Source: Pseudacidovorax sp. | GTDB lineage: Bacteria > Pseudomonadota > Gammaproteobacteria > Burkholderiales > Burkholderiaceae_C | Length of the DNA: 64,000 bases | NCBI RefSeq assembly: GCF_017991995.1 | Contig: NZ_JAGOPN010000001.1 | Span: 186,001 to 250,000 of the forward strand | Direction: 5' to 3' | Part shown: positions 7,888-15,966 of the stretch, piece by piece | How the letters are laid out: each line of letters begins with the position of its first letter | Position numbering within the stretch: the first letter of the stretch is position 1 | Position numbers and translations under genes: made by a program | Notes under the pieces: model-generated | What the model saw: only the letters and a program-made list of their open reading frames with translations | What the model was told of the DNA's origin: nothing | Databases searched by the model: none

Positions 7888-9107
7888 GGATGGTCCGCAG
7901 GACATGGGACACGCTTTTTCTGTCGGTGCTGTAAACAATCCTCTTGTACCGACTTGCGCTTTCGGGGCATACGTCCTCCGTGTTCCGTCGGCAAACTCTC
8001 TAAATTCATGGCTCTGCACACGCAGACTTCGCGGCAATTTCAAAACGTGCACGGCTAGCCGCTCGTAGTTGTTGAAGCCTAGGCCTGCGCGCCATTGCTT
8101 GGTAGGTCCCTTCTCCGCGAGCGCCCGGTGCCATCACGGTGTGAGCCAGCGAAGCCAGTTCGGCGAAGCTGATCTCGTCAGCCGTTCGCACTCTGACCTC
8201 GTGGACGGGCTCGCGGATGGGAGGCTTGTTGCAGGATCGAGACGCTCGGGCCAGTAGAACGTGCAGACCTCTTCATCGGTCGTCCGGTAGCGGGCGCTCG
8301 CAATTTGGAACACGCACTCCCCGATGCGTGCGCCGGCACGCAGTCAGCCGTGGGCACGGGCAGTGTGGCGGACCAGCTGGGCGTCGAGCACTGGGCCTTC
8401 AAAGTTGATGATATGGGCGATCATGGCGGACAGGATGTCGCCGTAGTCGCCGTCGAAAAGACAGCCGGGATTGGCAGCAGCGGGGTTGGTGACCCGATAT
8501 CGCGAGACCTCCGATGGCGGTGGTTCGCCAGTATCGGCATGGACTGGCGTTACGGAGATCTGGCGTGCAAAGACTTCTTCGACTTGATGGTATGGCGCTG
8601 TGGACGAGGCCTCTCGTGGGATAGGGTCTGTACCCTCGATTGGGTACGCTACTTCTTCGCTGGGCTTCGTCGTTGATGCCAGGGCTTGCGCGAAGGCTGC
8701 TTGCGCCAGGCGTTCGGCCTCGGCTTCGCGCTCAGCCTCTTCTGCACGCAGCTCTCGCTGAGCTTTGAGGGTGGCATGTAGCCGGACATCCAGCCTGTCG
8801 AGCGTGCCTGTGTGATCGATCCACCGATGAGTGGACCTGGCCCGCGCAATGTCCCATCCCAGGCCACGCAGGACCTGCTCACGCAGCTTGTCACGATCGC
8901 GTGCGGTGGCGCTGCGATGGTAGGTGACCTCGCACGGGCCATTGGGGCGCGGTTCATCGCACTAGGCGCAGGGGCTGAACACACGCCACCGGCATCATGC
9001 GTGACCACGACGTCCCCATCTCTGTGCAGCACGGCGCGAAGGTCGTGAGCGCCTGCGGCTTCGCTACCATCGTGTGCAGCAGTTGATGTTCAAGGAAAGT
9101 CGATTCG
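7888..9107. other. Stretch without an intact gene between the conjugative element and the catabolic island
   Basis: Apart from the minus-strand helicase remnant (8006-8990), no reading frame here looks genuine on either strand. A ribosome site (AAGGAAAG, 9092-9099) for the downstream IclR gene lies at the right edge. No tRNA, transposase or clear direct repeat was seen. Confidence 0.6.
8006..8990 (-). pseudogene. Remnant of a DUF4011/helicase/Vsr-like/DUF3320 protein (C-terminal part)
   Basis: Reading the minus strand, bases 8961 down to 8347 encode about 205 codons that include YHRSATARDRDKLREQVL and RGLGWDIAR, the end of a Vsr-like nuclease domain. A DUF3320-like segment (FEGPVLDAQLVRHTARAHG) follows. 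An in-frame TGA at 8344-8346 stands where Trp or Phe is expected after ARAHG. The same frame then continues (LRAGARIGECVFQ...EEVCTFYWPE). Near 8215 the homology moves to another frame (RTADEISFAELASLAHTV... RLQQLRAASRARFE) and ends at 8006. A TAG at 8962-8964 and absence of all upstream domains show a 5' deletion. Parent proteins exceed 1,500 residues. Recognition is from remembered family patterns. Confidence 0.72.
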
Positions 9108-10001
9108 ATGGCGCAGAAAGGCCGGCGCAAGGCGCTGCAGGAACAAGTCGAGCCGGCGGCGCGCCGGGTCCAGATGGGTGACGTTGACGGGCCTAAACGG
9201 CTCGTGCAGACCGATACTTTGGACGAGGCTGGGGCCGAACCCGCATCGCGCGCTTCCACCGCATCCAGCCTGTCCCGCCTGCTCGGCACCCTGGGCCTGT
9301 TCTCCACCGACACCCCCTCGCTCACCGTCGAGGAGATCGCCACCCGCCTGGGCGTGCCCAAGAGCACTGCCTACCGCTACATCCAGGAGCTGTCGAAGGT
9401 GGGGCTGCTGGTGCGGCTTGACCGCAGCATCACGCTGGGGCCGCGCATCATCGAGCTGGACCGCTGCATCCGCGAGTCCGATCCGGTGATCCGCGCCGCT
9501 GCGCCGCCCATGCGCGAGCTGGCCGAGCAGACGGGGCTGGACGTCTTCCTGTCCAAGCTCTACGGTCACTCCATCATCACGGTGCACACCGAATTCAACG
9601 ACCCGCTGCCGCATCTGCGCTACGGCCGTGGCCGGCCGGTGCCCGTGCCGCGCGGCGCCAGCGCCAAGGCGCTGGTGGCCTTCCTGCCCGCGGCGCGGCT
9701 GCGCCGGCTGCACCAGGAGCTGGCGAGCGAGTCGCCAGACACGCCGCCGTGGGAGGCCTTCTACGAAGAGGCGCAGCGCATCCGCCGTGAGGGCTACTGC
9801 CGCACCTCGGGCGAACTCAATGCGGGTAAGACCGGCGTGTCGGCGCCCATCTTCGGGCGCGGGCGGCTGGTGGTGGCCAGCGTCACGGCGCTGGGCAGCG
9901 ATGCGCGGCTGGCGCTCTTCGATTCCGAGGCCATCGCCGAACTCGTGCAGCGCACGGCCCACATGATCAGCGTGCGGTTGTCGGCGGACGGTCACTTGTA
10001 G
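9108..10001 (+). CDS. IclR-family transcriptional regulator
   Basis: A 297-residue regulator. After an unusual, basic and probably disordered N-terminus of about 50 residues comes the IclR winged helix: LFSTDTPSLTVEEIATRLG, then PKSTAYRYIQELSKVGLL as the recognition helix (given as its key run PKSTAYRYI). The ligand-binding domain follows with ETGLDVFLSKLYG-like residues and the closing motif TGVSAPIFG. It lies at the left edge of the catabolic island, convergent with the Bug/GST operon, and is paralogous to the regulator at 25260. The ATG at 9108 follows AAGGAAAG at good spacing. The effector is unknown. Confidence 0.88.
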   Translation: MAQKGRRKALQEQVEPAARRVQMGDVDGPKRLVQTDTLDEAGAEPASRASTASSLSRLLGTLGLFSTDTPSLTVEEIATRLGVPKSTAYRYIQELSKVGLLVRLDRSITLGPRIIELDRCIRESDPVIRAAAPPMRELAEQTGLDVFLSKLYGHSIITVHTEFNDPLPHLRYGRGRPVPVPRGASAKALVAFLPAARLRRLHQELASESPDTPPWEAFYEEAQRIRREGYCRTSGELNAGKTGVSAPIFGRGRLVVASVTALGSDARLALFDSEAIAELVQRTAHMISVRLSADGHL

Positions 10002-10068
10002 CCGACCGCTCGACATTGCGGTTCGTCTTGCCGGGAAGCGGGCGCAGTTCAGGACCGGCGGGCGACGC

Positions 10069-11067
10069 TTAGAAGACGATGTTCGCCTTCCTGACGATGG
10101 GCGCTGCAGCCGCCAGCGAGCGGCGCCAGGTTTCCAGCGCCTGAGCCGGTGTGCTCACCACCGGCTCCAGGCCCAGGGCCACCATGCGGGTCTGCACCTC
10201 GGTGTCGGCGGCGATGGCCTGCACCGCCGTCGCCAGCGTGTTCACCACCGGCGCTGGCGTGCCTGCAGGCGCGAAGACTGCGAACCAGCCGGCATTGCCC
10301 ATGTCGCGCACGCCCAGCTCCTCGAAGATCGGTACTGCGGGCAGCGAACGCACGCGCTGCAAACCGGTCACGGCCAGAGGCCGGACCGACCCGGCGGTCA
10401 CCATCGCCTCGACCGCCGCGACGGTCAGAAACACGGCGTCCACCTGGCCGCCCATCAGATCGGTGAGGGCAGGGGCCGAGCCCTTGTAGGGCACGTGCAG
10501 CAGCTCGATGCCGGCCGACTCGGCCAGCACCTCACCCATCACATGCGCGGAGGAACCCGCGCCGAAGCTGCCGTAGCTGAGCTTGTTGGCCTTGGCCCGC
10601 TGCAGGAAGGTGCGCAGGTCCTTGGCGGGACTGTCGGCTCGCACTGCGAGCACCAGCGGGGCGTTGGCCATCACGCTGACGATGGTGAAGGCCTCCTGCA
10701 TGGTCTTGCCGGGCACCACGGCCTGCTTGGACGCTAGGGCCGCGATCACGTGGGTGGAGTTGCTGCCGAACATCAGCGTGTGGCCATCCGCCGGTGCCTG
10801 GGCCACGGCGCGCGCCGCGATCAGGCCGTTGGCGCCCGGCCGGTTGTCGATGACGACCGTTCCGCCCAGTGCGGCCTGCAGCTTCTGGCCGATGAGCCGG
10901 GCCACGGTGTCGGTGCCGCCGCCCGCGGCGAAGGGCACCACCAGGTTGATCGGCCGATCGGCCAGGGTGGTGGCGTGTGCCAGGCCGGTGCACGTCGCGG
11001 CGAGCGTGGCAAGGAGCGCAAGGGCCTGGCGGCGCTGCGGGACGAAGGGCGTGGGAGATGAAGGCAT
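10069..11067 (-). CDS. Bug/TctC-family periplasmic substrate-binding protein
   Basis: A 332-residue binding protein of the tripartite tricarboxylate transporter type, which binds carboxylates in the periplasm. Residues 9-31 form a signal peptide that ends GLAHA. The mature start NLVVPFAAGGGTDTVARLI, the VIDNRPGANG loop and LLHVPYKGSAPALTDLMGGQVD are the family's ligand-contacting segments. No TctA or TctB membrane gene lies in the window, so it is an orphan receptor. It is the last gene of the minus operon GST-GST-Bug-Bug-Bug; gaps between these genes are 25-36 bases. The start was chosen at the Met before the signal peptide; an in-frame upstream extension lacks signal character. Confidence 0.9.
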   Translation of the reverse strand: MPSSPTPFVPQRRQALALLATLAATCTGLAHATTLADRPINLVVPFAAGGGTDTVARLIGQKLQAALGGTVVIDNRPGANGLIAARAVAQAPADGHTLMFGSNSTHVIAALASKQAVVPGKTMQEAFTIVSVMANAPLVLAVRADSPAKDLRTFLQRAKANKLSYGSFGAGSSAHVMGEVLAESAGIELLHVPYKGSAPALTDLMGGQVDAVFLTVAAVEAMVTAGSVRPLAVTGLQRVRSLPAVPIFEELGVRDMGNAGWFAVFAPAGTPAPVVNTLATAVQAIAADTEVQTRMVALGLEPVVSTPAQALETWRRSLAAAAPIVRKANIVF

Positions 11068-11092
11068 GGGAGGGGGCGGTAAGGGTTGGGCG

Positions 11093-12079
11093 TCAGTCGA
11101 CGCGGATTTGCCGCGCCTTGACGATGCGTGCATAGGTGGCGCGGCCGTCGGCGATGCGGGCTGCCATCTCCTCGGGCGTGCTGTAGACGGTGGTGAAGCC
11201 CAGGTTGCCGAAGGCCTTGGCCACGGGCTCCGAGGCCAGGGCGGTGCGCATGGCCTCGTTGAGGCGGGCCACGATCTCCGGCGGCGTGCCGGCGGGCGCC
11301 AGCAGGCCGAAGAAGCCCTGGATGGTCATCTCGGGCAGGCCGGCCTCGGCGGCGGTGGGAATGTCGGGGAAGGCCGGGTCGCGCCGTTCGCCGGTCATGA
11401 ACAGCGGAACCAGCTGGCCGGCGCGGAGCGCGCCGATCAGCGGTGAGGTCACTTCGTCCATCAACTGGGCCTCACCACGGATCACGGCATCCTTGGCCAT
11501 CACGGCGCCCTTGTAGGGCACGTGCACCACGGGCGCGCCCGTGGCGGCCAGGAAGATCTCGCCCAGCAGGTGGTTGCTGGAGCCCATGCCCGCGGACGCG
11601 AAGTTGAGCTGGCCCGGCTGGCGCTTGGCCAGCGCGACGAATTCCTGCACCGTGCGCACGCCCAGCGTGGGGCTGATGACGAAGACGAAGGACTGGGTCG
11701 CGCCCAGGCTCACGGGCACCAGCGTTGCCACATGGCCCTGGTCGGGATACAGCACGGGCGCGGCCGTCAGGCTGCTGCCGCTGCCCCACAGCAGGGTGTA
11801 GCCGTCGGGCCGCGCGAGCGCCGCGGCCTTGGTGCCGATGCGCCCGCCCGCACCCGTGCGGTTCTCGACCACGACCGGCTGCTTGAGCTCCCCCGCCAGT
11901 GCTTGCGCTACGGCGCGGGCCGAGATGTCGGTGGAGCCGCCCGGCTCGAAGGAGACGATGAGCGTGATGGGGCGCGAGGGCCAGGTATCGGCCCCTGCAG
12001 CCGTGCTCGCGAAGAGGCTGGCGGCTGCCAGTGCGAGGAGCAAGCCGGCGCGGCGGCGGGTGGCATCGAGAAGGGGCAT
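11093..12079 (-). CDS. Bug/TctC-family periplasmic substrate-binding protein, second of three in tandem
   Basis: A 328-residue orphan receptor with a signal peptide (residues 1-30, ending STAAGA). Family segments are VSFEPGGSTDISARAV, VVENRTGAGGRIGTKAAA, VHVPYKGAVMAKDAVIRG and the C-terminal GLLAPAGTPPEIVARLNEA. It differs from its neighbours in the ligand loops: EPGGSTDIS against AAGGGTDTV and PPGGGTDGA. The three tandem proteins are therefore diverged paralogs and probably bind different compounds. Twenty-five bases separate it from the next gene. Confidence 0.9.
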   Translation of the reverse strand: MPLLDATRRRAGLLLALAAASLFASTAAGADTWPSRPITLIVSFEPGGSTDISARAVAQALAGELKQPVVVENRTGAGGRIGTKAAALARPDGYTLLWGSGSSLTAAPVLYPDQGHVATLVPVSLGATQSFVFVISPTLGVRTVQEFVALAKRQPGQLNFASAGMGSSNHLLGEIFLAATGAPVVHVPYKGAVMAKDAVIRGEAQLMDEVTSPLIGALRAGQLVPLFMTGERRDPAFPDIPTAAEAGLPEMTIQGFFGLLAPAGTPPEIVARLNEAMRTALASEPVAKAFGNLGFTTVYSTPEEMAARIADGRATYARIVKARQIRVD

Positions 12080-12115
12080 GGCGGGTTCCGGTCGGCATCG
12101 CAATCGGTGCAGGTC

Positions 12116-13090
12116 TCAGTCCAGCGACACGTTGGCCTGGCGGGCCACGCGGCGCCATTTCTCCAGCTCCGCCTGCAGCTTGGTGCGGAATTGCGCGCCT
12201 TCGGCCGCCGTGACGACCACGCCACGGGCACCGAGCCTTGCCTCCATGTCGGGCGTGCGGATGACCTTGTCCAGCGCCGTGGCCAGCGTCTTGACGATGG
12301 CGGGCGGTGTGCCCGCGGGGGCGAACACGCCCATCCAGCCCTCGGCGACCAGGCCGTCATAGCCCAGCTCCTGCAGCGTGGGCACCTCGGGCAGGCTGGG
12401 CAGGCGCTTGGGCGAGGGCGTGGCCAGGGCACGCAGCTTGCCGGCCTTGATCTGCGGCAGCACGACAGCGGTGGTGTCGAAGGTGAAGTCCACGTCCCCG
12501 GCCAGCAGCGAGGACATTGCCTGCTGGCTGCCCTGGAAGGGCACATGCGTGGCGCGCGTGCCGGTGGCGTTCAGGAACAGCTCGCCGATGAGGTGGTTGG
12601 TCGAGCCCATGCCGAAGGACGAGTAATTGAGCTTGCCGGGCTGCGCCTTGGCCCTGGCAATCAATTCCTGCACGTTCTGCACCGGCGAGCCCGCGGGCAC
12701 GGCCAGCACGAAGGTCACGATGCCCACCTCGGTGACCGGCACGAAGTCCTTGAGCAGGTCGTAGGGCGCGGTCTTGCGCGTGACCGGGTTGATCAGCAGC
12801 TCGGCGCCGGTACCGAAGAACAGCGTCTGGCCATCGGGCTTGGCGCGGGCTACCGACTGCGCGCCGATGGTGCCGCCCGCGCCTGCGCGGTTGTCGATGA
12901 CGATGGACTGGCCCAGCTCGGGCGCCAGCTTCTCGGCAATGAGCCGGGCCGCGCCATCGGTGCCGCCGCCGGGCGGAAAGGCCACCACCAGGTGCACGGG
13001 TGCGGAAGGGTAGGCGGCCGGCTGGGCGCAGGCCATTGCCGGCGCCAGGGCTGCGAGGCCGGTGAGCAGAAGACGTCGCGACAACGGCAT
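12116..13090 (-). CDS. Bug/TctC-family periplasmic substrate-binding protein, first of three in tandem
   Basis: A 324-residue orphan receptor. It begins MPLSRRLLLTGLAALAP with a twin-arginine-like start but no strict SRRxFLK motif; cleavage is expected after AMACA. Family segments are VAFPPGGGTDGAARLI, IDNRAGAGGTIGAQSV and THVPFQGSQQAMSSLLAGD. The Met at 13090 was chosen because it directly precedes the signal peptide and follows AAGGAACG at normal distance. It lies 31 bases after the GST gene at 13122, in the same operon. Confidence 0.9.
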   Translation of the reverse strand: MPLSRRLLLTGLAALAPAMACAQPAAYPSAPVHLVVAFPPGGGTDGAARLIAEKLAPELGQSIVIDNRAGAGGTIGAQSVARAKPDGQTLFFGTGAELLINPVTRKTAPYDLLKDFVPVTEVGIVTFVLAVPAGSPVQNVQELIARAKAQPGKLNYSSFGMGSTNHLIGELFLNATGTRATHVPFQGSQQAMSSLLAGDVDFTFDTTAVVLPQIKAGKLRALATPSPKRLPSLPEVPTLQELGYDGLVAEGWMGVFAPAGTPPAIVKTLATALDKVIRTPDMEARLGARGVVVTAAEGAQFRTKLQAELEKWRRVARQANVSLD

Positions 13091-13121
13091 GGTCGTTCCT
13101 TGCGGGGAGTGGGAAAGGCGG

Positions 13122-13778
13122 TCAGTGCGCCGGCGCGGCGGCGGTTGCGGCGGCTCGTTCGCGCTCGCGCACGCCTTGCGCAGCGGCCGCCGCCTCGGCG
13201 GCGCGCACGCTGGGGCGGGCACCGCAACGCGCGAGGTAGGCCTCCAGGTGGGGCCACCCGCGCGTGTCGATGTCGTGGGCGCGGGTCCACATCGCGATCG
13301 TGTAGCAGTGGGCGTCGGCGATGGTGAAGTGCTCCCCGGTCAGGAAGGAGCGGCCGGCCAGTTGCTCGTCCACCCACTGCAGCTTGGCCTGCACGATGCG
13401 CCGTGCAATGGCCTTGTAGTCGGGCGGCGTGACGGCCTTGAACAGCGGCATGAAGCCGCCCTTGTGCAGGTCGGCCGCGATGAAGCTCATCCACTCCAGC
13501 ACGCGGTAGCGCGGCAGGCCCGAGGCGGGCAGCAGCGTGTTGCCCGGGCACTGGTCGGCCAGGTACTGCATCACGATGCAGCCCTCGCTCAGGTGTTGGC
13601 CGTCGGGCATCTCCAGCGTCGGCACGGTGCCCTTGGAGTTGACGCTGAAGTAGTCGCGGCCGTCCTCCAGCCGCTTGGTCTTCATGTCCACCCATTCGAG
13701 GGTGAGGGGCAGCTGCAGTTCGCGCGCGACGATGTCGACCGCGAGCGAGCAGCCGCGGACTTCGTGGTAAAGCTTCAT
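13122..13778 (-). CDS. Beta-class glutathione S-transferase
   Basis: A 218-residue cytosolic transferase with a thioredoxin-like N-terminal domain and a helical C-terminal domain. Beta-class features are the start MKLYHEVRGCSLAVDI, with Cys10 in the catalytic position, the cis-proline motif GTVPTLEM and the glutathione-binding acidic/Ser pair in LSEGCIVMQYLAD. The C-terminal domain contains ERFTIADAH-like residues (here EHFTIADAHCYTI). It is paralogous to the next gene. Position beside a ring-attacking operon suggests glutathione conjugation, dehalogenation or isomerisation of an intermediate; that is inference. An Ala-rich tail of about 20 residues is low in complexity. Confidence 0.88.
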   Translation of the reverse strand: MKLYHEVRGCSLAVDIVARELQLPLTLEWVDMKTKRLEDGRDYFSVNSKGTVPTLEMPDGQHLSEGCIVMQYLADQCPGNTLLPASGLPRYRVLEWMSFIAADLHKGGFMPLFKAVTPPDYKAIARRIVQAKLQWVDEQLAGRSFLTGEHFTIADAHCYTIAMWTRAHDIDTRGWPHLEAYLARCGARPSVRAAEAAAAAQGVRERERAAATAAAPAH

Positions 13779-13807
13779 GCGGGTTCTCCGGAAAGGGCGG
13801 ATGGGGT

Positions 13808-14434
13808 TCAGGCACCGGCGCGGCGGGCGATCTCGACGCGTTCGGCAGCGCGCGCCGCCTGCACGCTGGGCCGCGCATCGATGCGCTGGACATAGGCATG
13901 CAGGTGCGGCCAGGCCGACAGGGCAATGGCCTGCAGCTCGGCCCACGTGACGATGGCGTAGGCATGGGCGTCCGCGGCGGTGAAGCGGCCGCCGTGCAGG
14001 TACTCGCGCGTGGCGAGCACGTCGTTCAGCCAGGTCAGACGGCGCTGCACGTTCTCGGTGGCGATGCGTCGGTATTCGGGCGGCGTGTTCGCGCGGAACA
14101 GGGGCGTGAAGCTCTTGTGCAGCTCTGAGCCGAGGAAGTTCATCCACTCCAGCACCCGGTAGCGATCCATGTCGAGGGCGCGGGGCAGCAACGCGTCGGC
14201 GCCGTGCAGGTCGCACAGGTACTGCACGATAACCGCGGCCTCGGTCAGCACCTGGCCGTCGTCCGTCGCCAGGGCGGGCACCTGGCCCTTGGGGTTGACC
14301 CGGTGCAGGTCGCTGCCGTCGGCCAGCCGCTTGGCGCGCACGTCCACCCAGGCCAGATCGAGTTCGACGCCGATTTCGCGCGCCACCACGTCCACGGCCA
14401 GTGCGCAGGTGTGGGGGGTGAGATAGAGCCTCAT
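13808..14434 (-). CDS. Beta-class glutathione S-transferase, first gene of the minus operon
   Basis: A 208-residue paralog of the neighbouring GST: start MRLYLTPHTCALAVDV with Cys10, then GQVPALATDDGQVLTEAAVIVQYLCD and RFTAADAHAYAIVTW near residue 150. The shared features KRLxDGxDxxxVNxKG and LEWMNFLGSELHKSFTPLF indicate a local duplication. It begins the five-gene minus operon and is divergent from the Bug gene at 14939 across a 504-base control region. The Met at 14434 is at the family-typical start; an upstream in-frame Met would add residues without family character. Confidence 0.88.
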   Translation of the reverse strand: MRLYLTPHTCALAVDVVAREIGVELDLAWVDVRAKRLADGSDLHRVNPKGQVPALATDDGQVLTEAAVIVQYLCDLHGADALLPRALDMDRYRVLEWMNFLGSELHKSFTPLFRANTPPEYRRIATENVQRRLTWLNDVLATREYLHGGRFTAADAHAYAIVTWAELQAIALSAWPHLHAYVQRIDARPSVQAARAAERVEIARRAGA

Positions 14435-14938
14435 CGCGCCGCACTCCGGTCGCGGTCGCCGTGAGGCGGGGTGGTGCACGCATGCACCAGCTTGTTGCAT
14501 AGGGTCGAATGCATGGTCATTGGATTACTGCTATGCGATAAATGTGCCATCCGCGCCAGGCGCGTCGTGCTGGTGTAACTACTCAATGCCAACCATCCGG
14601 TGGATGCCGGCCGTGCACCTGCTTCGGGAGATCGACGTCTCGCTGGCCCAGGCTGCCCACCGTGGCTGTTATCGCATGGCGGGAATATCGAAAAGACAGG
14701 GCAGGCGCGCGCATGGAACATTAGTTGCTTGCTGGGATCGCGTATGGATGAAATGGTGCATTAGGTGAAAACACCAGCGTCAAATAATAGTGCTGTGTTT
14801 TGTCTAAACGAGAAAACAGCATACTATTTGGTTGCCGACGAGGTGTCCGATGCCGCCGCCGTCCATTGCCGCCCAGGCGCGTCTCCCCCGGCGCCTGGTG
14901 CCGGCCCCGTCTTCGCAGGGGTGCCAAGGAATCGTGCA
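14435..14938. other. Divergent control region of the catabolic island
   Basis: This 504-base region has no convincing gene. It separates the minus GST/Bug operon from the plus ThDP/SDR/hydroxylase operon and so must hold both promoters. It is clearly more AT-rich than the flanks between about 14760 and 14835, where an imperfect dyad lies (listed separately). A TTGCATAGG...GGATTACTG run near 14493-14528 could hold a promoter, but I see no consensus pair. Confidence 0.6.
14782..14829. promoter_or_regulatory. Imperfect AT-rich dyad, candidate IclR operator
   Basis: The left arm AAATAATAGTGCTGTGTTTT (14782-14801) and the right arm AAAACAGCATACTATTT (14813-14829) are imperfect inverted repeats around an 11-base centre. 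The matching cores are GCTGT...TTTT and AAAACAGC, with outer AAATA/TATTT. The site lies in the only AT-rich part of the divergent control region. Two IclR regulators flank the island, so an operator is plausible. Binding is not shown. Confidence 0.5.
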
Positions 14939-15925
14939 ATGAGAAGGAAATTCGTTCTTCAGGCCTGCGGTGCCATCGCACTGGCGGTCGCTTCGTGGTG
15001 GATGCCGCTGCAGGCTTCGGCCCAGGGCAACTGGCCTTCGCGGCCCATCCGCATCGTGGTGCCCTACCCACCAGGCACCGGGCCCGACGTCATGGCCCGG
15101 CTGGTGGCCGACGGCCTGGGCAAGGAGCTCAAGGCGTCCATCGTGGTGGAGAACAAGGCCGGGGCCAACGGCATCATCGGCACGTCGGAGGTGGTCAAGG
15201 CGCCGGCCGACGGCTACACCTACCTGCTGGTCGACCGGCTGACCCTCACGGTCAATCCGCTGCTCTATCAGCCGCCCTACGACCCGAAGAAGGACCTGGT
15301 CTCCGTCAGCAACATCGCCGACGTGAACCTCTACCTGGTCACCAGCGCGCAGCTGCCGGCCAACGACTTCAAGTCCTTCATCGCCTACGCCAAGGCAAAC
15401 CCGGGCAAGGTCAGCTTCGGGACCGGCGGCGTGGGCAGCGTCATGCACCTGAACATGGAGCTGCTGCAGTCCGGCACCGGCGTGCAGTTCCTGCATGTGC
15501 CCTACAAGGCGCTGGCCGAGGTCATCCCGGCCATGCTGGGCGGGCAGGTCGAGGCCACCTCCGGCGGCGTCGAGGCCATGCTGCCCTATGTGCAGAAGGG
15601 CAGCTTCAAGCTGCTGGCGGTGGGCGCGCCCACGCGCCAGACCATCGTGCCCAACGTGCCGACCATCATGGAGGCGGGGGGCTCGGACATGCTGCTGTCC
15701 ACCTCGTATTCCTTCCACGCGAAGAGCGGCGTGCCGCCCGAGATCCTGGCGCGCATGAACGAAGCGCTGACCAAGGTGCTGTCGCAGCCCGAGCTCAAGC
15801 GCTGGGCCGGTGAGCGCGGCCTGGGTGCGGGTGCGTCGACGCCCGCGGAGCTGGATGCGCGCATCGCCGTGGACAACGACCGCATCGGCCGCCTGGTGCG
15901 CGAGCGCGGCATCAAGGTGCAGTGA
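14939..15925 (+). CDS. Bug/TctC-family periplasmic substrate-binding protein heading the plus operon
   Basis: A 328-residue orphan receptor: MRRKFVLQACGAIALAV signal peptide, cleavage expected after LQASA. Family segments are RIVVPYPPGTGPDVMARLV, VVENKAGANGIIGTSEVVKA and FLHVPYKALAEVIPAMLGGQVEA. It lacks the usual GGxTD in the first ligand loop (PPGTGPDV), which suggests a ligand different from those of the three tandem proteins across the control region. The ATG at 14939 follows GTGCAATG; the ribosome site is weak (AAGGAATC). The ThDP enzyme gene follows after 41 bases. Confidence 0.9.
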   Translation: MRRKFVLQACGAIALAVASWWMPLQASAQGNWPSRPIRIVVPYPPGTGPDVMARLVADGLGKELKASIVVENKAGANGIIGTSEVVKAPADGYTYLLVDRLTLTVNPLLYQPPYDPKKDLVSVSNIADVNLYLVTSAQLPANDFKSFIAYAKANPGKVSFGTGGVGSVMHLNMELLQSGTGVQFLHVPYKALAEVIPAMLGGQVEATSGGVEAMLPYVQKGSFKLLAVGAPTRQTIVPNVPTIMEAGGSDMLLSTSYSFHAKSGVPPEILARMNEALTKVLSQPELKRWAGERGLGAGASTPAELDARIAVDNDRIGRLVRERGIKVQ

Positions 15926-15966
15926 CGCACCGCTTTTCCAGACACGAGCAAAAGAGGACATCGGCG

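Larger units (their letters stand above)
1..9060. mobile_element. End of a trb-type integrative conjugative element
   Basis: Bases 1-7887 carry a contiguous trbE-J-K-L-F-G-I block followed by a DUF2274 gene, the arrangement known from the transfer module of Tn4371-family integrative conjugative elements. Beyond it lies a decayed helicase remnant, and chromosomal catabolic genes start at 9108. The element must continue to the left of base 1, because trbE is cut there and trbB, trbC, trbD and traG are not in view. I looked for the TTTTTCAT repeat described for Tn4371-like ends and did not see it between 7888 and 9107, so the right boundary is inferred from gene content only. Confidence 0.55.

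Noticed and set aside
8649-9032. Minus-strand open frame of 127 codons in the gap after the trb operon
   Set aside because: It has no family character, whereas another minus frame over the same bases shows continuous similarity to a helicase/DUF3320 C-terminus.
7888-9107. TTTTTCAT attachment repeat of Tn4371-like elements
   Set aside because: The nearest matches (TTTTTCTG at about 7915) are incomplete, so no attachment site is called.
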